From JAFAHZ01 sp035656415 (GTDB lineage Bacteria; Vulcanimicrobiota; Vulcanimicrobiia; Vulcanimicrobiales; Vulcanimicrobiaceae): 6,295 nt of DNA. This document shows, piece after piece, positions 1-4,275 of this stretch (position 1 is its first letter; each line of letters opens with the position of its first letter). Under the pieces are notes generated by a model. The model ran no database searches. It saw nothing but the letters and a program-made list of their open reading frames with translations, and was not told the origin of the DNA. The position numbers were made by a program, and so were the translations under genes. The stretch lies in contig DASRSM010000259.1 of NCBI GenBank assembly GCA_035656415.1, positions 1 to 6,295 of the forward strand. Direction: 5' to 3'.

Positions 1-99
1 CGTGCGCAACACGTCGAAACCGCGGGCCGAGACTTCGAACGAGCCGTCCTCGGCGACGTGGAAGAATTTGGTTCGCTTGCGGGCCGGATCCATAGGCAT
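1..99 (-). CDS. Partial N-terminus, possible NAD-dependent malic enzyme
   Basis: The reverse strand opens with ATG at 99-97 (a second in-frame ATG lies at 93-91) and stays open to the window edge, giving 33 residues that begin MPMDPARKRTKFFHV and end in GFDVLRT. Bacterial malic enzymes begin with a short variable segment, then a strand ending in a 'G..LLR.P' stretch followed by the conserved LNKG.AF motif. This fragment has the right kind of sequence and stops just before that motif would appear. Malic enzyme decarboxylates malate to pyruvate with NAD(P) reduction, in the cytoplasm, which would suit the two malate-type dehydrogenases nearby. No good Shine-Dalgarno precedes either ATG, so the start is uncertain. 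That it is coding is fairly likely, because the plus-strand alternative is rich in Arg and Ser and reads like a shadow. The malic-enzyme call is inference from 33 residues. Confidence 0.5.
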   Translation of the reverse strand, partial: MPMDPARKRTKFFHVAEDGSFEVSARGFDVLRT

Positions 100-194
100 C
101 AGCAGGTTTCGTCGGCGCTCAGACGTTTCCGGTAGACTGCAAGCCGGGCATGGACGTACGTTGTCAGGCGCGAACACGCACCCTTTGCGCTTCT

Positions 195-208
195 AGGAGG
201 TTCCTCCT
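195..208 (+). promoter_or_regulatory. Shine-Dalgarno inside a perfect inverted repeat, with TTG start
   Basis: AGGAGG (195-200) is a strong Shine-Dalgarno placed 7 nt before the TTG at 208-210, which fixes that start. It is followed by TT and its exact reverse complement CCTCCT (203-208), whose last base is the first base of the start codon. As RNA, AGGAG could pair with CUCCU around a GUUC loop, hiding the ribosome binding site. The pairing is seen in the sequence; any control of translation is inference. Confidence 0.7.
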
Positions 209-1296
209 TGGCTCCCGTTGCGACCACGTATCAACTGACGACCGAAGACAAACTCAAGCATTTCATCGTCGAAGTGCTCGAGCGCTCGGGCGTCGCGCGC
301 GTCCATGCCGAGGTGGTCGCCGAGGTTTTGGCTGCCGCCGACTTGCGCGGCATCGAGTCGCACGGTATCGCCCGTTTGGAATCGTATTACGTGGGACGAA
401 TTCGCGGCGGCCATTTGAAGCCACGGCCGAACTACGCGATCGTTCGCGAAACGCCGACGTCGATCGTCTACGACGCCGACAACGGGCTGGGGCATCCGGT
501 TTCGAAGATGGCAATGGAAGCGGTCATCGCGAAGGCGCGTGAGTTCGGCGCCGCGTTCGGTGCGGTCCGCAACTCGAACCATTACGGCATCGCCGGCTAC
601 TACGCGATGATGGCGCTCGAGCACGACATGATCGGCATGTCGTCGACGAACTCGGTGAAGTATGCCGCCGCGACGTTCGGCCGCGAAGTCGTGTTGGGAA
701 CCAATCCCTTTGCGTTCGCGGTGCCGGCGGGTAACGAACCCGCATTCGTGTTGGATTTTGCGACGACGACGGTGCCGAAAGGCAAGCTCGAAGTCATGAA
801 GCGCAAGCAGAAAAAACTCGAGGCGGGATGGGCGATCGACGCCGACGGCAATATGACGTACGATCCCGACGAAGCGCTGCGCGGCGCACTCTTACCGCTT
901 GGCGGTTTCGGCACCGAGGGCGGCGGTCACAAAGGTTTCGGCATGGGACTGCTGGCCGACGTTCTCTGCGGCGTGCTCTCCGGCGGATGCTTCGGTCCGA
1001 CGCTCCCGTTCGCCGACGAAACCTTAGAAGGCGCGATCTCGCACTGGTTCGGCGCGTTTCGCATCGACGGGTTTCGCGACGTCGGCGAGTTCAAGGCAGA
1101 CATGGACGTCGAGCTTCGTTACTTTAAGGAAAGCTCGGCCGCACGCGGCGCGCAGCGCATCATGGTCGCGGGCGAACCCGAGATTCTCAAAGCCGCCTAT
1201 CATCGGCAGTACGGAATTCCCGTGCACGCCAAAGTGTGGGACGGCCTGCAGCGCCTTGCCAGCGAGTTGGACATACCGTTCGAATTAGCGCGCTAA
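208..1296 (+). CDS. Ldh/Mdh-family (type 2) malate/L-lactate dehydrogenase
   Basis: This 362-residue cytoplasmic oxidoreductase belongs to the Ldh_2 family (malate, L-lactate, ureidoglycolate, 2,3-diketogulonate and sulfolactate dehydrogenases), which has its own NAD(P)-binding fold unrelated to Rossmann malate dehydrogenases. Family landmarks appear in order: RGIESHG at 47-53 with the conserved Ser-His pair (H52), RNSNHYG at 121-127 (H125), GTNPFAFAVPA at 164-174, LDFATT at 182-187, and the Gly-rich GGGHKGFGMGL at 238-248. A GEPE...GIPV segment follows near 322-338. The length matches the usual 340-360. The start is TTG at 208, supported by AGGAGG at 195-200; the next in-frame ATG would remove about 100 residues, including H52. 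The substrate cannot be read from sequence. Malate is favoured because of the second malate dehydrogenase close by, but lactate or another 2-hydroxyacid is possible. A 140-residue gene follows 12 bp downstream, probably in the same transcript. Confidence 0.9.
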   Translation: MAPVATTYQLTTEDKLKHFIVEVLERSGVARVHAEVVAEVLAAADLRGIESHGIARLESYYVGRIRGGHLKPRPNYAIVRETPTSIVYDADNGLGHPVSKMAMEAVIAKAREFGAAFGAVRNSNHYGIAGYYAMMALEHDMIGMSSTNSVKYAAATFGREVVLGTNPFAFAVPAGNEPAFVLDFATTTVPKGKLEVMKRKQKKLEAGWAIDADGNMTYDPDEALRGALLPLGGFGTEGGGHKGFGMGLLADVLCGVLSGGCFGPTLPFADETLEGAISHWFGAFRIDGFRDVGEFKADMDVELRYFKESSAARGAQRIMVAGEPEILKAAYHRQYGIPVHAKVWDGLQRLASELDIPFELAR

Positions 1297-1308
1297 GAGA
1301 CGACGACC

Positions 1309-1731
1309 GTGAGAACATCTACCGCTAAGAGCTTGAGCTGGCCCGAAGTCCTAACCGCTTTGCGCGCGTGCAGCGGCGAGTCCGTGCTTATCCGCGACGG
1401 CAAAGTGACGGAACGGGCGGCCGTCGTTCGAAGCCGCCCGGCGGCGAAGGGAACGGAACTTTGCCTATTCCCCGGCGAGCCCGGCGCGACGCGACTGGAA
1501 CTGATCCGTCAACTCGAAACGCTTGCAGGAGCGACGGGGCGTCGCTTTACGAAGTCGGCCCGTGCGAGTATCGGGAATGCGTATCTTCTCGTGGAGAGCG
1601 TCGGTGACGAGGCGCACGACGATGGATCCTTTGCGGTGATCCGGACGCGCCGGCCGGTCCTCGCCTTCAATCCGGGTCAGCAGCGCGGCGACACAACGGC
1701 GCTGCGAAGCAAACGCATCAAGACCCGCTAG
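1309..1731 (+). CDS. Unrecognised 140-residue protein
   Basis: I do not recognise this protein. It begins with GTG 12 bp after the dehydrogenase stop and in the same frame, so a start must lie in the four codons after that stop or further in; GTG is the only usual one there. A weak purine stretch (AAGAG, 1295-1299) precedes it. The product looks globular and soluble: an amphipathic N-terminal segment (SWPEVLTALRA, 10-20), a strand-like SVLIRDGKV (25-33), a helix-like TRLELIRQLETLAG (61-74), a strand AYLLVESVGD (91-100), and a very basic C-terminus (RSKRIKTR, 133-140). There is no signal peptide, membrane segment or clear catalytic motif. The plus frame has more protein-like composition than the antisense frame at 1465-1734. 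Its position suggests co-transcription with the dehydrogenase, but no functional link can be claimed. Confidence 0.62.
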   Translation: MRTSTAKSLSWPEVLTALRACSGESVLIRDGKVTERAAVVRSRPAAKGTELCLFPGEPGATRLELIRQLETLAGATGRRFTKSARASIGNAYLLVESVGDEAHDDGSFAVIRTRRPVLAFNPGQQRGDTTALRSKRIKTR

Positions 1732-1743
1732 CATCTCTGCGGA

Positions 1744-2757
1744 TTAGACCGCCTTTATCGTCGCTTCGCTTGGGATGAGCCCGAGCTCGACGCACATGTC
1801 GCGCTCTTTGCGCAGCTCGTCGGCGGTGCCCGCGATCATCTTACGCGCGTGGTCGTTGAGTTCGAGCCCTTCGACGACGTGCGAAACGCCGTCCTTGGTG
1901 ATCGACGGGAACGAGAAGATCAACCCCGGATCGACGCCGTACTCGCCGGTCGAGCAGCGTCCGACCGAATAATACTCGCCTTTCGGCGTGTCGTGTGTCA
2001 GCCGGTAGACGCCGGTGACCGTCGCGTGCGCGGCCGACGCGGCCGACGACGCGAGACGCGCTTGAATGACTTGCGTGCCGCGGTTTTGCACCGTCGAGAT
2101 GAACTTTCCGTGCAGCCATTCGTCGTCGTTGATGACTTCGGACGCGGGTCGTCCGCTAATCTTTGCGTGGTGGAAATCGGGGAACTGCGTTGCGGAGTGG
2201 TTGCCCCAGATGATCATCTGCGAGACTTCGCTGACGTCGACGCCGGCTTTCTTGGCAAGCTGCGTGCGCGCGCGCAGTTCGTCGAGCGTCGTCATCGCGA
2301 AGAAGCGATCCCTGGGGACGCTCGGCGCGTTGTTCATCGCGATCAAACAGTTGGTGTTCGCCGGATTGCCGACCACGAACACGCGCACGTCGTCGGCGGC
2401 GTTCGCGTCGATGGCGCGCCCCTGCTCGGTGAAAATCTTGCCGTTGATACGCAGCAGATCGGAGCGCTGCATGTCGCCTTTGCGGGGAACCGCGCCGACC
2501 AGAATCGCCCAATCGACGTCGCGCATCATCGCATCGGGGTTGGAGCCGTATTGGACGTTCTTGAGGAGAGGAAACGCGCAGTCTTCGAGCTCCATCAACG
2601 TACCGCGCAGCGTTCCGAGCGCCTGTTCGATCTCCAGCAAATGGAGTTCTAACTCGGTTTGCGGACCAAACATTTCACCATTGGCAATTCGGAAAATCAG
2701 CTGATATCCGATTTGCCCGGCGGCCCCCGTGACCGCTATCTTGATCCGCTTTTTCAA
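1744..2757 (-). CDS. mdh: Malate dehydrogenase (NAD-dependent, Rossmann type)
   Basis: Cytoplasmic NAD-dependent malate dehydrogenase (malate to oxaloacetate, TCA cycle), 337 residues, close to the 325-330 usual for the group resembling cytosolic MDH. The nucleotide-binding glycine motif is TGAAGQIGY (10-18). The acidic residue at the end of strand 2 (E42 in LLEIE) fits NAD rather than NADP. The mobile substrate loop is VPRKGDMQR (90-98), supplying R92 and R98. GNPANTN lies at 130-136, the catalytic Asp/Arg segment LDELR at 158-162 (D159, R162), and the catalytic His in IWGNHSATQFPD at H187. LDELR replaces the commoner LDHNR, but both key residues remain. The start is TTG at 2757-2755, because a good Shine-Dalgarno (GGAGGT, 2768-2763 on this strand) sits 5 nt before it and the reading begins directly with the MKKRIKIAVTG strand. 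The gene is convergent with the 140-residue gene (12 bp between stops) and divergent from the 153-residue gene. Confidence 0.96.
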   Translation of the reverse strand: MKKRIKIAVTGAAGQIGYQLIFRIANGEMFGPQTELELHLLEIEQALGTLRGTLMELEDCAFPLLKNVQYGSNPDAMMRDVDWAILVGAVPRKGDMQRSDLLRINGKIFTEQGRAIDANAADDVRVFVVGNPANTNCLIAMNNAPSVPRDRFFAMTTLDELRARTQLAKKAGVDVSEVSQMIIWGNHSATQFPDFHHAKISGRPASEVINDDEWLHGKFISTVQNRGTQVIQARLASSAASAAHATVTGVYRLTHDTPKGEYYSVGRCSTGEYGVDPGLIFSFPSITKDGVSHVVEGLELNDHARKMIAGTADELRKERDMCVELGLIPSEATIKAV

Positions 2758-2762
2758 ACGCT

Positions 2763-2768
2763 ACCTCC
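2763..2768 (-). promoter_or_regulatory. Shine-Dalgarno deciding the TTG start of mdh
   Basis: On the reverse strand GGAGGT lies 5 nt upstream of the TTG at 2757. No ATG or GTG is available near the expected N-terminus, so this site supports the non-ATG start. Confidence 0.75.
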
Positions 2769-2775
2769 GCAGATT

Positions 2776-2787
2776 GGGCCTTGGCCC
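2776..2787. repeat. Short inverted repeat in the mdh leader
   Basis: GGGCC, TT, GGCCC form a perfect 5-bp inverted repeat with a 2-nt centre. On the mdh transcript it would form a small GC-rich hairpin (realistically a 4-bp stem with a 4-nt loop) ending 7 nt before the GGAGGT ribosome binding site. It could also be a protein-binding site. Either role is inference. Confidence 0.4.
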
Positions 2788-2854
2788 GAGTTTATTCATC
2801 GAGGGTTCACCCGCGGGCCAGGAATTCCGTTCGGCACCGCCCGATAACCCGTCT
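2788..2854. promoter_or_regulatory. Divergent intergenic region between mdh and the 153-residue gene
   Basis: This stretch, plus the mdh leader, must carry promoters for both directions. It holds two 8-bp perfect palindromes, CCCGCGGG (2810-2817) and GGAATTCC (2821-2828), whose centres are 11 bp apart, about one helical turn. I could not pick out convincing -35/-10 pairs on either strand; on the mdh strand TAAACT within 2789-2796 is a weak -10 candidate with no matching -35. That a promoter lies here follows from gene direction; the palindromes as operators are a guess. Confidence 0.35.
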
Positions 2855-3316
2855 ATGAGCGGTCAGCAGGGCGATCCCGGTCTCGATCTCGTCCACGTCA
2901 GCGTTGCCTCGGCGGCCGGCGCCTATACCGTGGGGAACTCCTCGTTCTTCCGGTACATCGTGCGCCTGGCGGAGTTGGGGTTGCCGTTGTCGCTCCCCGA
3001 TCAGGAAGCGGCCGACATCTTGGCCGCCATCCCGCACGCTTTCGATGCGGAAGAAGAAGTGCCGATGCTTTCGGGTCGCGGCTGGCGCGTGGTGCCGGCA
3101 CGCGGGGATCTCGATTGGCCGGTGCTCGAGGCGACGCCCGAGCGTCTGCACAGCGCCTTCGAGCGCGCGCGTCACATTCTCTGGACCAACGCCGCGCGAT
3201 TTCGCGTGAGCGCCGGCGAAATTACTGCGATCGAAGCCGAGCTCGATGCCGTTTACGGCGTGCTGATGCGCGCTCAGGCTGCCGGCCTGGCGGTTAACGT
3301 TTCGTACGTAGCGTAG
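2855..3316 (+). CDS. Unrecognised 153-residue protein, upstream of the DNA glycosylase gene
   Basis: I do not recognise this family. The open frame extends back to an ATG at 2729 inside mdh, but that start would overlap the mdh N-terminus and add a basic, low-quality extension. ATG at 2855 (MSGQQGDPG) is therefore preferred, although no clear Shine-Dalgarno precedes it. The protein has a strand-like DLVHVSVASAAG (11-22), a helix FFRYIVRLAELGLPL (31-45), an acidic FDAEEEVP (63-70), a GRGWRVVPARGDLDWP region (74-89), two helical stretches (ERLHSAFERARHILW, 96-110; GEITAIEAELDAVYGVLMRAQAAG, 121-144), and a final strand LAVNVSYV (145-152). It has no signal peptide or membrane segment and looks cytoplasmic. 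Its stop is one base from the TTG of the glycosylase gene, so the two are almost surely one operon and probably translationally coupled. A role alongside DNA repair is only a guess from this context. Confidence 0.75.
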   Translation: MSGQQGDPGLDLVHVSVASAAGAYTVGNSSFFRYIVRLAELGLPLSLPDQEAADILAAIPHAFDAEEEVPMLSGRGWRVVPARGDLDWPVLEATPERLHSAFERARHILWTNAARFRVSAGEITAIEAELDAVYGVLMRAQAAGLAVNVSYVA

Positions 3317-3317
3317 T

Positions 3318-4208
3318 TTGATCGTCGCTAAGCTGCCGCTGCGCGGCGCCGGCGGCGAGCCGATTTCGTTCGCGCGCACAATCTACTCGCACGGTTGCGC
3401 TCAGTTGCCGCCGGCTTCGATCGAAGAAGCGCCCCTGCGCTATCGCCGTACGTTGAGCGCCGGCGGACGCATCGTCGAAATCGTTCTTTCCGAACGCGAT
3501 GCACATGCGATCGTCGAAAGCGAGGCGCGTTTGGGGCGGCGTGCCGTGACGGAAATCGAACGCACCGTAGCACGCATGTTTCGCATGCACGACGATCTTT
3601 CGGCGTTCTACGCGTCGATCGACGGGGACGAGCGCCTCCAATGGGCGGCGGCCGGTGCCGGGCGAATGCTAGCCAGCCCGACGATTTTCGAAGACGTGGT
3701 CAAAACGATTTGCACGACCAACTGCACGTGGTCGTCGACGATTCGCATGACGCGCGCGCTCGCCGAACTGGGAGAGGGCGCGTTCCCCGAACCTGAAGTG
3801 CTCGCACGCACGCCTACCCGGTGGTATGCGAACGTAGCGAAGATGGGATATCGCGGCCCGTACGTCAAGGAGATAGCGGCCGGCGTCACTGCAGGCCGTC
3901 TCGATCTCGAGGCGTTCGGTCTGCGCAGCGCCTATTCCGACGACGAGGTCGAGGAAGCACTGCTCGCGTTGCCGGGAATTGGGCCCTATGCCGCCGCGCA
4001 CGTGATGCAGATCATCGGGCGCCATCGCCGCCTCGTGCTCGATTCGTGGACGCGCCCGACATATGTGCGGCTCGCACAACGTCGCCGTGCGTCCGACACA
4101 ACGATCCGGCGCGCGTTCGCGCGCTACGGCGATTATGCCGGCTTGGCGTTCTGGCTGTTTCTTACTCGAAGTTGGGTAGCGGAGCCGGGAACCGTAGAAT
4201 TGTCTTAA
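3318..4208 (+). CDS. HhH-GPD DNA glycosylase (AlkA/OGG1-like)
   Basis: This 296-residue base-excision repair glycosylase should cut damaged bases (alkylated purines or 8-oxoguanine) from DNA. An N-terminal domain carries ARTIYSHGCAQLPP (19-32). The helical glycosylase domain starts around FEDVVKTICTTNCTWSSTIR (124-143). The helix-hairpin-helix is LPGIGPYAAAHVM (218-230), followed by the catalytic aspartate D242 in VLDSWTRP (240-247). The C-terminal YGDYAGLAFWLFLTR (270-284) is typical of the group. The OGG1 lyase lysine in the hairpin (G-T-K) is absent (G-P-Y here), suggesting a monofunctional enzyme. The endonuclease III-type iron-sulfur cysteine cluster is also missing. The start is fixed at TTG 3318: an in-frame TAG lies at 3309-3311 and the next plausible start would remove SHG. 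There is no Shine-Dalgarno, and the upstream stop is one base away, implying coupled translation with the 153-residue gene. The exact lesion cannot be assigned. Confidence 0.88.
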   Translation: MIVAKLPLRGAGGEPISFARTIYSHGCAQLPPASIEEAPLRYRRTLSAGGRIVEIVLSERDAHAIVESEARLGRRAVTEIERTVARMFRMHDDLSAFYASIDGDERLQWAAAGAGRMLASPTIFEDVVKTICTTNCTWSSTIRMTRALAELGEGAFPEPEVLARTPTRWYANVAKMGYRGPYVKEIAAGVTAGRLDLEAFGLRSAYSDDEVEEALLALPGIGPYAAAHVMQIIGRHRRLVLDSWTRPTYVRLAQRRRASDTTIRRAFARYGDYAGLAFWLFLTRSWVAEPGTVELS

Positions 4209-4219
4209 GTTGTCTTAAA
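4200..4219. repeat. Tandem 10-bp direct repeat between glycosylase and receptor genes
   Basis: TTGTCTTAAG (4200-4209) is followed at once by TTGTCTTAAA (4210-4219), identical in 9 of 10 positions. The first copy contains the TAA stop of the glycosylase gene. The period puts both copies on one face of the helix, as for direct-repeat operators of OmpR/PhoB-type response regulators. The inner hexamers read CTTAAG-N4-CTTAAA, resembling a PmrA-type box but with one base less spacing. It lies 56 bp before the receptor ATG. The repeat is seen in the sequence; operator function is inference. Confidence 0.45.
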
Positions 4220-4259
4220 GGGCGAGGCAGGCTGTCCGGCGATACATTCCTTTGAAGAG

Positions 4260-4265
4260 AAGGAG
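4260..4265 (+). promoter_or_regulatory. Shine-Dalgarno of the receptor gene
   Basis: AAGGAG lies 10 nt before the ATG at 4276. It is a long but acceptable spacing, and supports this start together with the signal peptide that follows directly. Confidence 0.65.
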
Positions 4266-4275
4266 CACCGGACTG

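Noticed and set aside
133..138. TAGACT as a -10 box before the Ldh-family gene
   Set aside because: Matches 4 of 6 positions but no acceptable -35 lies 16-18 bp upstream.
1732..1743. Terminator between the convergent 140-residue gene and mdh
   Set aside because: The 12-bp gap contains no hairpin or T-run, so no terminator can be supported here.
2261..2276. 16-bp alternating purine-pyrimidine run (Z-DNA-prone)
   Set aside because: It falls inside mdh and is explained by codons for Leu-Arg-Ala-Arg in GC-rich DNA.
1849..2704. Long plus-strand open frames (1849-2652 and 2066-2704) opposite mdh
   Set aside because: They lie wholly antisense to a clearly conserved mdh, are biased to Arg/Val/Asp or Ser, and match no family; they are codon-bias shadows.
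2729..2854. Upstream ATG start (2729) for the 153-residue gene
   Set aside because: It would overlap the mdh start by about 30 bp and add a basic, unstructured extension; the ATG at 2855 leaves a sensible divergent promoter region.
2807..3379. Minus-strand 190-residue open frame opposite the 153-residue gene
   Set aside because: Rich in Arg, His and Gly with no domain structure, while the plus-strand frame reads as an ordinary globular protein coupled to the next gene.
4188..4214. Possible ECF-type promoter, GGAACC with a downstream GTC
   Set aside because: The spacing (19 nt between GGAAC and GTC) is longer than usual and the -35 part lies inside the glycosylase coding end; too weak to call.
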